Origin: Pusillimonas caeni
GTDB taxonomy: Bacteria; Pseudomonadota; Gammaproteobacteria; Burkholderiales; Burkholderiaceae_B
Reading direction: 5' to 3'
DNA: 64,000 nucleotides
NCBI RefSeq assembly: GCF_003545815.1
Contig: NZ_PDUW01000002.1
Location: forward strand, 310,001-374,000
Shown here piece after piece: positions 49,423 through 59,066 of the stretch; positions within the stretch are counted from its first letter, which is position 1, and every line of letters begins with the position of its first letter. The notes under the pieces are model-generated. The model searched no databases, was not told the DNA's origin, and saw only the letters and a list, made by a program, of their open reading frames with translations. Position numbers and translations under genes: made by a program.

Positions 49423-51000
49423 ATGAGCAGTCGCGTTGCACGCAAATCCGTGCAGGCGGTTTCAGGTGAGGATTATGTCGTCGTGTCGGGGCACCGGACG
49501 GCGACGGATGCGGCCCTGGAAATCATGCGCAATCGCGGCAACATCGTCGACGCGGCGATTGCCGGCGCCGCTGTATTATGTGCCGCCTTGCCTCATGCCT
49601 GCGGGCTGGGGGGAGACTGCTTTGCCTTGCTTCATTATGAAGGCAAGACGCAGGCCTTGAACGGAAGTGGCCGCTCGCCAGGACGGCTGCCTCGGGATGT
49701 GTCGCCGGATCAGCTTTCAAGCGGGCCGTTGAGTTGTTCTGTTCCGGGCATGCTTGGGGGGTGGGAGGCCTTGCATCGCCGGCACGGCGCGCTGCCATGG
49801 GGCGAGCTGTTTCACTTTGCCATTGACCTGGCCCGCCATGGCGTAGCTGTTTCCGACGATCTTGCGAAAGCGCTCGAGGCCCATCGCGAAGCGCTGAGGA
49901 CGGACCCGGGTTGCCGCCGCATCTTCCTGGCTCCGGAGAACGATTCCGGTTCGTCACGCTTATTAAGGCAGCCAGGGCTGGCCGGTTCGCTGGAAGCTGT
50001 GGCCCGGCGCGGCGCCAAGGCGTTTTACACCGATGAAATCGGCCGGCGTCTGTGCCAGGCGCTGGCCGGGCGCGGCGGCGTGCTGGAAATGGATGATCTT
50101 GCCGCCTATCAACCTATCTGGACGGAGCCATTACGCTATCGCTACCGGGGCCTGGACATTTGTGTGCCGCCGCCGAATTCTTACGCAATGCTGCTTTTGC
50201 TGCAATTGGCGGCATTGTCGTCCGTGCCGCTCGATGCATACGCATATGGCTCCCCCGAGCGTTTGGCGTTCCTGATGAAAGCGGCGCAGCTTGCCATCGC
50301 CGAAGGCGCACCTCTGCTGGCCGACCCACAACGCGTTGAAGCCGTCCATTCCGAGTTGCCGCCGCCGGCGTTGGTCGGAAGGCTCGAGCGTGCCCTGATC
50401 GCTCCCGAAGAGCCTGGTCGCCGCCAGGATCTTCCTCCTTCCCATGGAACCGCGTTGATCTCAGTTGCAGACCGCCGGGGTAACGGGATCACCATCATTC
50501 AAAGCATTTTCACGCCCTTTGGAAGCCATGTCGGCGACGATCAGACCGGAGTCGTCCTGAACAACCGGCTGTTGGGCTTTTCGACGGATCCCGCCGCGGC
50601 GAATGCCGCGGCTCCGGCCCGGAGGCCCGCGCACACACTGAGTCCGGCTCTCGTCTTGGAGGGCGGTCGCCTTCGGTACTTGTTGAGTACGCCGGGCGGT
50701 AGCGGGCAAACCATCACTCTTGCGCAGGTGTTGACAGGCATGGTGGATTATGGACAGCCTCTGGAAGATTCCATCGGCAGTCCGAGGTGGTCGCTCGATC
50801 TGCAAGGGAATCTTCTCGCAGAGCCGGAGATAACCAGCGGAATTGTCGATGCGATCAGGGCTTCGGGCCTGCCCGTTCACACGGCGGAGTCCAGGCACAG
50901 ATTCTTTTTCGGCTCGGCCGAGTGCATACATGTAGGAGAAGAAATGGAACTGAAAGCGGTTGCCGACTATCGGCGCGATGCTTGGGCGGGAGGGTATTGA
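49423..51000 (+). CDS. Gamma-glutamyltransferase-family Ntn-hydrolase, cytoplasmic
   Basis: 525 aa. The N-terminal GGT block (VVVSGHRTATDAALEIMRNR; PHACGLGGDCFALL) and the small-subunit start are visible: Thr343 in HGTALISVADRRGNG is at the autoprocessing nucleophile position, followed by the family-typical QSIFTPFGSHV and GVVLNNRLLGFS. Classical GGTs have TTH here; this one has TAL. No signal peptide is present, so unlike E. coli GGT it should be cytoplasmic. Members without the signal include acylases and hydrolases of gamma-glutamyl or N-acyl amino acids. Amidohydrolase and amino-acid-aldolase-like genes follow in the same operon. Confidence 0.9.
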   Translation: MSSRVARKSVQAVSGEDYVVVSGHRTATDAALEIMRNRGNIVDAAIAGAAVLCAALPHACGLGGDCFALLHYEGKTQALNGSGRSPGRLPRDVSPDQLSSGPLSCSVPGMLGGWEALHRRHGALPWGELFHFAIDLARHGVAVSDDLAKALEAHREALRTDPGCRRIFLAPENDSGSSRLLRQPGLAGSLEAVARRGAKAFYTDEIGRRLCQALAGRGGVLEMDDLAAYQPIWTEPLRYRYRGLDICVPPPNSYAMLLLLQLAALSSVPLDAYAYGSPERLAFLMKAAQLAIAEGAPLLADPQRVEAVHSELPPPALVGRLERALIAPEEPGRRQDLPPSHGTALISVADRRGNGITIIQSIFTPFGSHVGDDQTGVVLNNRLLGFSTDPAAANAAAPARRPAHTLSPALVLEGGRLRYLLSTPGGSGQTITLAQVLTGMVDYGQPLEDSIGSPRWSLDLQGNLLAEPEITSGIVDAIRASGLPVHTAESRHRFFFGSAECIHVGEEMELKAVADYRRDAWAGGY

Positions 51001-51001
51001 A

Positions 51002-52720
51002 ATGACGGGAATGATGATGCCCGAGAATGAATTGCGCGTGTATCGCAATGGCCGGATACTTACAGTGGATTCCCGTTTTTCTATATGCTCCGCTTTGGCG
51101 ACGATGGGAAGCAGGATAGTGGCCACCGGCTCCGATGAAGAGCTCGGCGATCTGGCCCGTAAGGCATCGCAGGTGGTGGATCTGGCGGGTCGGACGGTGG
51201 TGCCGGGTCTTATAGATACGCACGCGCATATGGATCGCGAAGGCCTGAAGGACGTATACCCGAGCCTGGAAGGCGCGCGCTCCATAGACGACATTCTTGT
51301 GCGTATCGAAGGGCTCGTAAAGAACGCCAAACCCGGCGAATGGATCGTCACGATGCCTGTGGGCGACCCTCCTTCATATTGGGATCCGGTGTCGGGGCTG
51401 AGCGAGGGCCGTTGGCCAACGCGCCGCGACCTGGATCGCGTGTCGCCGAACAATCCGGTTTACATCAGGCCGATCTGGGGTTTCTGGAGACATAGTCTGC
51501 CCCTGGTGTCGATAGCCAATACCATGGCTCTCGAATGCTGCGGCATAGACCGTAACACGCCATCTCCGGCCCCCTCGGTGATTATCGAGAAAGAGGGGGG
51601 CGAGCCGACAGGGGTGTTCATGGAAGACACCTACATGAGTATTGTGGAGATGACCCTCATGGGCGAAGCTGGCCGCTTCACGCACGGGCAGCGAGTCCAG
51701 GCGATCGAGCGCGCCGCCGGCATCTACAACTCGTTCGGTACGACCAGCATTTTCGAGGAACATGGCGCGGCGAGCGAACTGATTGCCGCATATGGACGGC
51801 TGCGCGAGCAGAATCGCCTCACAGTCAGGGCGAATCTGCTTTTCAGCCCATCGTGGGGCACGCTTGCGGGCGCGCCCGAGGAACGCCTGTTGGGAACTTG
51901 GGGCGGCTGGCTCCGCGGGCGCGGGCTCGGCGATGAGTACCTGCGGGTGGCGGGCTTATATGCTTTGCTCGAGCAGGACGGCGACGGCCCCAGGTCGCCT
52001 CTGGAGAACAGCTTGAGGGCTTCTGCAAGCCCTTATACTGGATGGGCGGGCTTTTACTTCGATGCCGGTCTTCCCCGAGACCGCCTGAAGTCTGTACTGA
52101 TCGAGGCGGCCCGCAACAATATCCGGTGCGCAGCCCTGACCCCCGACATGCTGGACTTGTACGAAGAGGTCGACCGGGTTGTGTCCATCCGCGATCAACG
52201 ATGGATCATCGGCCACCTCAGCGTGCTGAACAAAGATCAGATAGGGCGCATGCGCGATCTGGGCTTGGTCGTGACAACACATACCAACCGCTATATCTGG
52301 CGGACCGGGAAGAAGATGCTTGATCTGGTCGGGCAGGGTAACGAGGCGACGATTTCTCCGCTGGCCAGCCTGCGAGACGCGGGCGTGCCTTTCTGTCTGG
52401 CCACTGACAATGTGCCGGCATCGTTGTTCTATCCCATATGGCAAAGCGTTGCCCGCATAGAGCGTACTGAAGGCCGGGTGATCGCGCCCGAAGAAAAAAT
52501 CACGCGCGAAGATGCGTTGCGCGCCGCGACCATCAACGGGGCATACCTGACGTTCGAGGAAAATGAAAAAGGATCTTTAGAGCCCGGAAAACTGGCGGAC
52601 TTCGCATGCCTGGACAGAGATTTCCTGAACACGCCGGAGGACGAGATCAAGGATATCGCGGCCGAATTCGTCGTTGTGGGAGGAAAGACGGTTTACCAGC
52701 GCAACAAGGAGGCTGCATGA
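51002..52720 (+). CDS. Amidohydrolase family 3 protein (YtcJ-like)
   Basis: 572 aa from ATG 51002, 1 nt after the GGT-like stop and preceded by GGGAGGG; the frame is open slightly upstream but overlaps the previous gene. The metal site HxH is present in GLIDTHAHMDREG. Further family segments are AGIYNSFGTTSIFEEHG, HTNRYIWRTGK, FCLATDNVP and the C-terminal ATINGAYLTFEENEKGSLEPGKLADFA. Cytoplasmic metal-dependent hydrolase acting on C-N bonds (amides, hydantoins, formamides). It overlaps the next gene by 4 nt. The natural substrate is unknown. Confidence 0.92.
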   Translation: MTGMMMPENELRVYRNGRILTVDSRFSICSALATMGSRIVATGSDEELGDLARKASQVVDLAGRTVVPGLIDTHAHMDREGLKDVYPSLEGARSIDDILVRIEGLVKNAKPGEWIVTMPVGDPPSYWDPVSGLSEGRWPTRRDLDRVSPNNPVYIRPIWGFWRHSLPLVSIANTMALECCGIDRNTPSPAPSVIIEKEGGEPTGVFMEDTYMSIVEMTLMGEAGRFTHGQRVQAIERAAGIYNSFGTTSIFEEHGAASELIAAYGRLREQNRLTVRANLLFSPSWGTLAGAPEERLLGTWGGWLRGRGLGDEYLRVAGLYALLEQDGDGPRSPLENSLRASASPYTGWAGFYFDAGLPRDRLKSVLIEAARNNIRCAALTPDMLDLYEEVDRVVSIRDQRWIIGHLSVLNKDQIGRMRDLGLVVTTHTNRYIWRTGKKMLDLVGQGNEATISPLASLRDAGVPFCLATDNVPASLFYPIWQSVARIERTEGRVIAPEEKITREDALRAATINGAYLTFEENEKGSLEPGKLADFACLDRDFLNTPEDEIKDIAAEFVVVGGKTVYQRNKEAA

Positions 52721-53865
52721 AGACGAAGTCCTGGACGCCGATCAACGCCGATCTTATCGGGCTGGACGGCGGGGCCGCCAAGTTGACGACGCCGGCGCTG
52801 CTTCTGGATCTGGAGGCAATGCGCGCGAACATGCGATACCTGGCTTCCGAGTGCACGCGTCATGGCATGAAGCTGAGGCCTCATGCCAAAACCCATAAAT
52901 GCGCCGAGATCGCCATGGAGCAAATTGATTCGGGTGCGGCGGGCGTATGTTGCGCCACGCCCCACGAGGTCATTGCGCTGGCATCGGCCGGCGTACCGGC
53001 GATCCATCTGACAACGCCGGTGTTTCAGCCCAGGCACTTTGAGCGGCTTGCGGCGTTGCATGGCCAGGGACTGGAATTGATGGTGGTCGTCGATCATCCG
53101 GATCAGATTGCCTCCTGGGAAAACGCGCTGGGCGATGCCGGGCGCCCGCTGCCGGTCCTGGTCGATATCGATATCGGGATGGGCCGCACTGGCGTCGTCA
53201 GCGCGGAAGCGGCCATTGAGCTTGCACGCAGGCTCGCTTCCCACCGAAGCCTGCGTTATGCCGGGGCGCAAGGCTACTCCGGCATGGTCCAGCACATTAA
53301 TGACTACGCCGAACGCAGGGCTGTTTACGGCCGCCAGCTCGATCATCTACAGCATGTGCTGGACGCATTGCGGCAAGCGGGCCTGCCGCCCGAGATCGTC
53401 AGCGGAGGCGGCACCGGAACGTTCGGCATCGACGTCGAACGAAAAGTCTTTACCGAATCGCAGGCCGGTTCCTATATCTTCATGGATGTGGAGTATCACG
53501 AGGTCCAGTTGTTCGCCGACCGCAGCAACCCGTACAAGACTTCGCTTTTTTTGCGGACCAGTGTCGTCAATGACAAGGTGCCCGGACAGCTGACGATCAA
53601 TGCGGGTTTCAAAAGCTTTGCCACCGACGGTCCGCTTGCGGTCGTCCACGAGCAATTTGGCGGGCGGCGATATGAACTGTATGGAGACGAGTTCGGCCGC
53701 ATTGTGCTGGATTCTGCGCAAGCCCAGGCCGGGCTGGTCGGAAGCTGCGTCGATCTGGTTACGCCCCACTGCGATCCCACGATCAACCTGCATGATTGCT
53801 ATCACGTCATCGAGGGCGATCGGGTCATCGACATCTGGCCCATTGTTGCACGAGGGGTCTTGTAG
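52717..53865 (+). CDS. D-threonine aldolase/D-serine dehydratase-like PLP enzyme (DSD1 family)
   Basis: 382 aa from ATG 52717 (ATGA overlap with the amidohydrolase). Alanine-racemase-type PLP barrel with the Schiff-base Lys58 in RPHAKTHK, TPALLLDLEAMRANM before it, and the C-terminal metal-binding HCDPTINLHDCYHV (HxD pair) as in D-threonine aldolase. It should cleave a beta-hydroxy-D-amino acid to glycine plus aldehyde, or dehydrate a D-amino acid. Following GGT-like and amidohydrolase genes, it fits stepwise removal of acyl groups and then cleavage of the freed amino acid (inference). Confidence 0.9.
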   Translation: MKTKSWTPINADLIGLDGGAAKLTTPALLLDLEAMRANMRYLASECTRHGMKLRPHAKTHKCAEIAMEQIDSGAAGVCCATPHEVIALASAGVPAIHLTTPVFQPRHFERLAALHGQGLELMVVVDHPDQIASWENALGDAGRPLPVLVDIDIGMGRTGVVSAEAAIELARRLASHRSLRYAGAQGYSGMVQHINDYAERRAVYGRQLDHLQHVLDALRQAGLPPEIVSGGGTGTFGIDVERKVFTESQAGSYIFMDVEYHEVQLFADRSNPYKTSLFLRTSVVNDKVPGQLTINAGFKSFATDGPLAVVHEQFGGRRYELYGDEFGRIVLDSAQAQAGLVGSCVDLVTPHCDPTINLHDCYHVIEGDRVIDIWPIVARGVL

Positions 53866-53916
53866 CGGTTAATCGAGGCGGCCCAAGCCGCGAAACATAA
53901 AATTCAGGAGGAAGAC

Positions 53917-54954
53917 ATGTTCAGTGGTATCCATTCAAGATTTTGTTTAGCGGCGGCCGGCGCCATGATGGCTATGGCCTCATTGCTGCCGCTGCCGGCC
54001 CAAGGCCAGCTCAAGCCCCTGCCGGAGAAGGTCAAGGTGAATATGACCCATGTGCCTTCGGTGGGATATGCGGGCCTGTACGTTGCGATTGAAAAAGGCT
54101 ACTTCGCACAGCGCGGGCTGGATGTCGAGCTTCACATTGTCCGGGGCGGAGACACCACCTACCAGGTGGCCGGGCAGACCATCGAGTTCTCCGGCGGCTC
54201 GGCCGACTCGGCGTTCTTCAACAGCCTTCAGCGCGGCATGCCTTTGGTCCTGATCAGCTCATTGGCGCTCAATAGCCCTGGGGCGTCGTCCAACCCGATC
54301 GTGGTGCGCAAAGATCTGTACGATTCCGCAAGCATCACCACCCTCGCGCAACTGAAGGGACGGCGGGTGGCCAATCTGGCGCCCGGAGGCATTGCCGAGT
54401 ACCTGCTCAGCCTTGCCCTGGAGCAGGCGGATCTGTCGGTATCGGATCTGGACCTCGTGACGCCCATGGGGTTCTCCCAGATGGCGGAAGCATTCCGTAC
54501 CAAGGCTATCGAGGCTTCTTTGCTTGCGGAGCCGTTTGCGACATTGTCGGAGCAGCGTGGCGATATCGTCCGGCTCTCGGAGCGTCACGATTCCAACGAG
54601 CAGATGCTGGTTATCAAGACCACGAAGGATTACGCCGAGGAGCATCCGGATGTGGTCAAGAATTTTCTGGCCGGCTTTCTGATGGGGGCCCGCGACCTGC
54701 AAGAGAACGGCTTCGATTCCTCCGAAAATATCGCCATCATCGAAAAATACACCAAGCTCAAGCCAGAGGTGCTCAAGGCTGCCGTGCTGCCGGTCATTCC
54801 GCCAGACGGCGAGCTGAACGTCGATAGCCTGATGAAGCAGCAAAAATATTACATGTCGCGCGGATACGTGAAAGCCAAGGACGAGATCCCCCCTGACACA
54901 TTCATCGACACGAGCTACTTGCAGGAGGCAAGAAGCGCACTCGGAGCAAAATGA
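53917..54954 (+). CDS. NMT1/THI5-like ABC transporter substrate-binding protein
   Basis: 345 aa receptor with a signal peptide (AAAGAMMAMASLLPLPAQGQ). The NMT1/SsuA fold follows: VNMTHVPSVGYAGLYVAIEK, GYFAQRGLDVELHIV, GRRVANLAPGGIAEYLL, TKAIEASLLAEPFATLSEQR. CAGGAGGAAGAC precedes the ATG, 51 nt after the aldolase-like gene. It delivers the ligand to the ATPase and permease that follow and is the second of three NitT/TauT-type receptors in the window. Confidence 0.92.
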   Translation: MFSGIHSRFCLAAAGAMMAMASLLPLPAQGQLKPLPEKVKVNMTHVPSVGYAGLYVAIEKGYFAQRGLDVELHIVRGGDTTYQVAGQTIEFSGGSADSAFFNSLQRGMPLVLISSLALNSPGASSNPIVVRKDLYDSASITTLAQLKGRRVANLAPGGIAEYLLSLALEQADLSVSDLDLVTPMGFSQMAEAFRTKAIEASLLAEPFATLSEQRGDIVRLSERHDSNEQMLVIKTTKDYAEEHPDVVKNFLAGFLMGARDLQENGFDSSENIAIIEKYTKLKPEVLKAAVLPVIPPDGELNVDSLMKQQKYYMSRGYVKAKDEIPPDTFIDTSYLQEARSALGAK

Positions 54955-55030
54955 AAGTGAAAATCCAAGAGACTCGGTACGTCCGCAGGCCTGAAAGAGG
55001 ACACATCACGCGCGACATAGGCGAGACCGC

Positions 55031-55810
55031 ATGAAGATCACCATCAAAAATCTGGACAAGGCCTTTATGACCCCGCAGGGCGGGCGGATCGATGTCCTGA
55101 AGCACATCGATCTCGATGTCGCCGATGGCGAGTTTCTATGTATCGTGGGGCCCAGCGGCTGTGGAAAGAGCACCTTGCTGCGCATTATGGCCGATCTTGA
55201 AACCTATACATCCGGCCACATTGAAATCCATCATACCGATTCGGCGCGCGCCTTGACGTCGATGGTGTTCCAGGAGCACGCCCTGTTTCCATGGATGACG
55301 GTACTGGAAAACGCGGGTTTCGGGCTGGAGATGGCGGGTCTGCCATGCGCCCAACGCAACGAGCTGGTGCGCTCCTTCCTGCACAAGGTGGGCCTTGCCG
55401 ATTTTGAGGACTATTACCCGGCCCAGCTGTCTGGAGGCATGCGCCAGCGCGTGAGCCTAGTTCGCGCATTCGTCAACAATCCCGAGGTGCTGCTGATGGA
55501 CGAGCCGTTCGCGGCCCTGGATGCACAGAACAAGATCATGCTGCAGCGCGAGCTCGTGCAAATATGGGAGGCCAACCGCAAGAGCGTAGTCTATATAACG
55601 CACAGCATAGACGAGGCTCTGTTTCTTGGTGATCGCATCGCCGTAATGGGCAGCGCACCCGGGCGCATCGTGGAAATCATCGATGTGCCCTTCCCCCGGC
55701 CTCGCGATATATTCGGCGTTCAGTCCGAACCTCGGCACGGCGAGCTGGCGCATCACATCTGGGGAATGCTCGAAGCAGATATTCGCAACGCGCATCAAGC
55801 AAGAGGCTAA
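55031..55810 (+). CDS. NitT/TauT-type ABC transporter ATP-binding protein
   Basis: 259 aa. Walker A GPSGCGKST, Q-loop VFQEHALFPWMTV, signature LSGGMRQR, Walker B VLLMDEPFAALDA, H-loop YITHSIDEA: complete and canonical. It starts 76 nt after the receptor gene and ends 3 nt before the permease gene. It belongs to the importer of the LysR/GGT island. Confidence 0.94.
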   Translation: MKITIKNLDKAFMTPQGGRIDVLKHIDLDVADGEFLCIVGPSGCGKSTLLRIMADLETYTSGHIEIHHTDSARALTSMVFQEHALFPWMTVLENAGFGLEMAGLPCAQRNELVRSFLHKVGLADFEDYYPAQLSGGMRQRVSLVRAFVNNPEVLLMDEPFAALDAQNKIMLQRELVQIWEANRKSVVYITHSIDEALFLGDRIAVMGSAPGRIVEIIDVPFPRPRDIFGVQSEPRHGELAHHIWGMLEADIRNAHQARG

Positions 55811-55813
55811 ACC

Positions 55814-56590
55814 ATGAGAAAAGACAAGGTCCGGCGGATCAGTATGGCGGCCCAGGAGCGCATCATCGGCATTGCTTCGCCCATCGTGCTCCTCCTGGTG
55901 TGGCAGCTGCTGGGTACATTCGGAGTCATCGATGAACGGTTCGTTCCCACGCCCGCCAGCATTGCGCGGACCATGTACGAAATGATGGCGAACGGAACGC
56001 TTTGGGTACACCTGAAAGCCAGCTTCATCCGGATCGGCAGCGGGTTCGTCATAGGGTCGATAGTCGGTGTGGCATTGGGCGTTCTGATGGGGCTGTCCCG
56101 TTGGCTGAGGGCGGCGCTTGATCCGATCGTGGCCGCCATCTATCCCATTCCGAAGATCTCGCTGCTGCCCCTGGTGATGGTGTTCTTCGGGCTGGGCGAG
56201 GCGTCCAAGATCTTCATCATTGCCTTCGCCGTGGTGTTCATCGTCCTGATCAACACCATGTCCGGCGTCATGTCGATTAGCAGCATCTATTTCGATGTGG
56301 CGAAGAACTACCGCGCATCGAAGCTCAAGCTTTTCACGCGGATCATTGTCCCCGGGGCGCTGCCTTCCATCTTCGTCGGCCTGCGTTTAGCCATCGGCGT
56401 GGCGTTGATATTGATCGTGGCCGCTGAGTTCGTAGCGGCGCGAGCAGGCATCGGATACCTGATCTGGACATCATTCGAAGTCATGCGCATCGAAGAGATG
56501 TTCGTAGGCATCATCTTGATTACCGCGATCGGACTGGTGACCGCGGCGATACTCAAAGAGATCGAACGCAGGGTGCTACCGTGGCGGTGA
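55814..56590 (+). CDS. NitT/TauT-type ABC transporter permease
   Basis: 258 aa, about six transmembrane helices. The SsuC/TauC-like segments are LDPIVAAIYPIPKISLLPLVMVFFGLGEASKIF and the EAA loop NYRASKLKLFTRIIVPGALPSIFVGLRLAIG. It closes the operon. Its last 15 nt overlap the 3' end of the convergent alpha/beta hydrolase gene, so the two islands abut with no space for a terminator. Confidence 0.93.
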   Translation: MRKDKVRRISMAAQERIIGIASPIVLLLVWQLLGTFGVIDERFVPTPASIARTMYEMMANGTLWVHLKASFIRIGSGFVIGSIVGVALGVLMGLSRWLRAALDPIVAAIYPIPKISLLPLVMVFFGLGEASKIFIIAFAVVFIVLINTMSGVMSISSIYFDVAKNYRASKLKLFTRIIVPGALPSIFVGLRLAIGVALILIVAAEFVAARAGIGYLIWTSFEVMRIEEMFVGIILITAIGLVTAAILKEIERRVLPWR

Positions 56591-57418
56591 GCCCGGCGGA
56601 TACACGCCTTCGCGCGCCAGAAAGCCGATGAGCAATTCGTTGAAGACCTCGGGCTTCTCCAGATAAGGGCCGTGGCCGGTTTCGGGAATTTCCTGATACA
56701 GCGCCGGCTTCAGCAGGTCGCGGCAACGATGCCCTACATCGACCTGTACGGCCTTGTCTTCGCGGCCCCATATGATGGCCGTCGAATGGCGCCGATGGTC
56801 CATTGCGGCAAGCCGCTCGCCGATGACGTCGTCGTCGATGCCGTCACGGATGTAGTCGGCGATGCACGCAAAAGCCCCCGGGGCGCCCATCGAATTGTTG
56901 ATGCGCCATTCTTCCTCGATCCAGGCCGGCGTCGCCAGGCTGGCGTCGAACAAGACGGTTCGCAGCTTGCGCTCTATGCCTTCGCGGGTGACCGTGCCGA
57001 AGCGCGCTGAAATCGCCGCACGGGCCTCGTCGCCCATGGGCACGATGCCCACCGTCCCGACCAGCACCAGGGCGCCCACCCGCTCGGGAGCCTGGCAGGC
57101 CATCGTGCCCGCGATATAGCCCCCTAAAGACGTGCCGACCAGTGCGCAGCGTTCGATGCCGATCTGCCGCAGAATATCGGACAGCCAGTCTGCGCATCGG
57201 GGCACGCTGAACGGCGCGATGTCCGCCTTGCTGGCGAAGCCGTGACCGGGAAGATCGATGGCGATGCAGCGGTAGCCGGCCGCCGCTAGCGGCTCGAGGT
57301 TGTGGCGCCAGCGGTCGGCCCGCGCGCCCAAGCCGTGTATGAAGACCAGGGCGGGCCCCGCGCCGGTCTCCAGCACGCGGGTCTGGAGGCCGTGTGCGGC
57401 GCATGGATACTGAATCAT
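56576..57418 (-). CDS. Alpha/beta hydrolase
   Basis: 280 aa from ATG 57418. Oxyanion loop VFIHGLGARADRW, nucleophile elbow GTSLGG with Ser97, Asp in WGREDKAV and His in ETGHGPYLEKP, so the catalytic triad is intact. It resembles the hydrolase at 47413-48252 and meta-cleavage or 3-oxoadipate enol-lactone hydrolases. It is the last gene of the minus-strand operon that begins with the aspartate-dehydrogenase-like gene. The reading frame runs on upstream into the permease gene, but similarity and the GGAAAT ribosome-binding region support this start. Confidence 0.9.
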   Translation of the reverse strand: MIQYPCAAHGLQTRVLETGAGPALVFIHGLGARADRWRHNLEPLAAAGYRCIAIDLPGHGFASKADIAPFSVPRCADWLSDILRQIGIERCALVGTSLGGYIAGTMACQAPERVGALVLVGTVGIVPMGDEARAAISARFGTVTREGIERKLRTVLFDASLATPAWIEEEWRINNSMGAPGAFACIADYIRDGIDDDVIGERLAAMDHRRHSTAIIWGREDKAVQVDVGHRCRDLLKPALYQEIPETGHGPYLEKPEVFNELLIGFLAREGVYPPGSPPR

Positions 57419-57447
57419 CAATTCATTTCCTTGAGTGAGACTTACGA

Positions 57448-58284
57448 TCAGTGTGCTACGCCTGCGCGGCCCTGATGCTGGGGCGCGCGTTGCGGGTTGG
57501 CCGCTTGCTGTTTGTGTCCGCGATGCGAGGGATGCCACGGGATCAGATAGCGCTCCACCAGATCGATGGCATAGAAAAGGATGGCGCCCAGTACGCCCAG
57601 CAGCACGATGCAGACGAAGACCTGGGTGGTGTCGAACGTGCCTTGCGCCGCCAGTATCGTGCTGCCCAGGCCTTTGTTGCCGGCGATGAACTCGCCCACC
57701 ACCGTGCCCACCAGGGCCAGCGAGATGCTGACCTTCATGCCCGACAGCAGGCTGGGCAGCGCCTGCGGAAAGCGCAGCTTCCATAGAATGCGCTTTTGCG
57801 GGGCTCGCATGGCGCGGGCCATGTTGATCAGCTCCGGGTCGATGGAACGCAGGCCCAGCACGGTGCCGATGACGATGGGAAAGATGGCGATGCTGATCAC
57901 CACGGCCATTTTCGATATGGCGCCCGTGCCGAACCAGATGACGAACAGCGGCGCCAGCGCCACCTTGGGCAGGCTGTTCAGGCCGACCAGCAGCGTGTAC
58001 AGCGTGCGCTCCAGCCAGACCGAACGGATGATGCCGATGGAAAGAATCAGCCCGGCCAGCACGGCCAGCGCAAAGCCGCCCAGCGACACCCACAGCGTGG
58101 ACAAGGAGTTGGCGAAGTAGAACTGGGGCTTCTCGATGAACTCCTTCAGTACGGTCATGGGAGACGGCACCAGGAACACCGGTAAGTCGAAGACCCATAC
58201 ACATACCGCCCAGATCGCGATGCACCCCAGGATCACCGCCGTGAAAGTGCGGGCGGCCTCGGTCGCCTGCCAAATGCGTAACAT
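57448..58284 (-). CDS. NitT/TauT-type ABC transporter permease
   Basis: 278 aa, six predicted membrane helices, with LNSLPKVALAPLFVIWFGTGAISKM and the EAA loop ARAMRAPQKRILWKLRFPQALPSLLSGMKVSI. The C-terminus is a His/Gln/Arg-rich hydrophilic tail of about 30 residues. It starts 2 nt after the ATPase stop. Third permease of this family in the window on a separate importer; with the two at 38928 and 39917 and the one at 55814 there are four in total. Confidence 0.93.
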   Translation of the reverse strand: MLRIWQATEAARTFTAVILGCIAIWAVCVWVFDLPVFLVPSPMTVLKEFIEKPQFYFANSLSTLWVSLGGFALAVLAGLILSIGIIRSVWLERTLYTLLVGLNSLPKVALAPLFVIWFGTGAISKMAVVISIAIFPIVIGTVLGLRSIDPELINMARAMRAPQKRILWKLRFPQALPSLLSGMKVSISLALVGTVVGEFIAGNKGLGSTILAAQGTFDTTQVFVCIVLLGVLGAILFYAIDLVERYLIPWHPSHRGHKQQAANPQRAPQHQGRAGVAH

Positions 58285-58286
58285 GC

Positions 58287-59066
58287 CTATTCTCCTTTGA
58301 AGATGCCGACCCGCTTGAACAGCGCCTGCAACTCGATGACATACTCGCCGAACTGGGCCGAGCCCCGGGTGGACAGCGTTCGGGGCCGCGGCAGATCGAT
58401 GGTCATGTCTTCGATCACGCGAGCCGGGTTGCGCGACATGACGATGACCCGGTCGGACAGGAATACGGCTTCCTGGATGCTATGGGTGACGAACAGCAGC
58501 GTTTTCTTGGACTGCAGCCAGATGTGCTGCAGCTCGATGTTGAGTTCGTCGCGGGTCATGGCGTCCAGGGCGCCGAAGGGCTCGTCCATGAGCAGCAGCC
58601 TCGGGTTGCCCACCAGCGCACGGCAGATGGCGGCGCGCTGGCGCATGCCGCCCGACAGCTCCCAGGGATGGTGGTGCTCGAAGCCCTTCAGCCCGAACAG
58701 CTCGAGCAGGCGCAGGGCTTCTTTTCGCGCCACGTCTTCATCCAGCTCCAGGAACTCGGCGGTGATCATCACGTTCTCGAGCACGGTGCGCCAGTCGACC
58801 AGCAGGTCGCGCTGGAACACCATGCCCAGCCCGCTGGGCGGGCCGTCCAGCACCTGGCCGTCGAAGCGGATCTGCCCGCAAGTGCCCGACTCCAGGCCGG
58901 CGACGCATTTGAGCAGAGTGCTCTTGCCACAGCCGCTGGGCCCCAGGATGCTGACGAACTGGCCTTCCTCGATGCCCAGGTTCACGCTTTCCAGGGCATG
59001 CACGTCGCCCCGCGGCGAGGGGTAGACCTTGGTGAAGTCGGAGATGTCCAGATAGGTGCTCATCAT
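58287..59066 (-). CDS. NitT/TauT-type ABC transporter ATP-binding protein
   Basis: 259 aa. Walker A GPSGCGKST, Q-loop VFQRDLLVDWRTV, signature LSGGMRQR, Walker B LLLMDEPFGALDA and H-loop FVTHSIQEA. ATG 59066 shares one base with the receptor's stop codon; the next codon is also ATG. The Q-loop reads DLLVDW where the other two ATPases have ALFPW, so it is not a recent duplicate of them. Confidence 0.94.
   Translation of the reverse strand: MMSTYLDISDFTKVYPSPRGDVHALESVNLGIEEGQFVSILGPSGCGKSTLLKCVAGLESGTCGQIRFDGQVLDGPPSGLGMVFQRDLLVDWRTVLENVMITAEFLELDEDVARKEALRLLELFGLKGFEHHHPWELSGGMRQRAAICRALVGNPRLLLMDEPFGALDAMTRDELNIELQHIWLQSKKTLLFVTHSIQEAVFLSDRVIVMSRNPARVIEDMTIDLPRPRTLSTRGSAQFGEYVIELQALFKRVGIFKGE

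Noticed and set aside
57419-58342. Upstream extension of the alpha/beta hydrolase frame to 588 codons
   Set aside because: The extension overlaps the permease gene out of frame and is Arg/His/Gly-rich; the hydrolase fold begins at ATG 57418.
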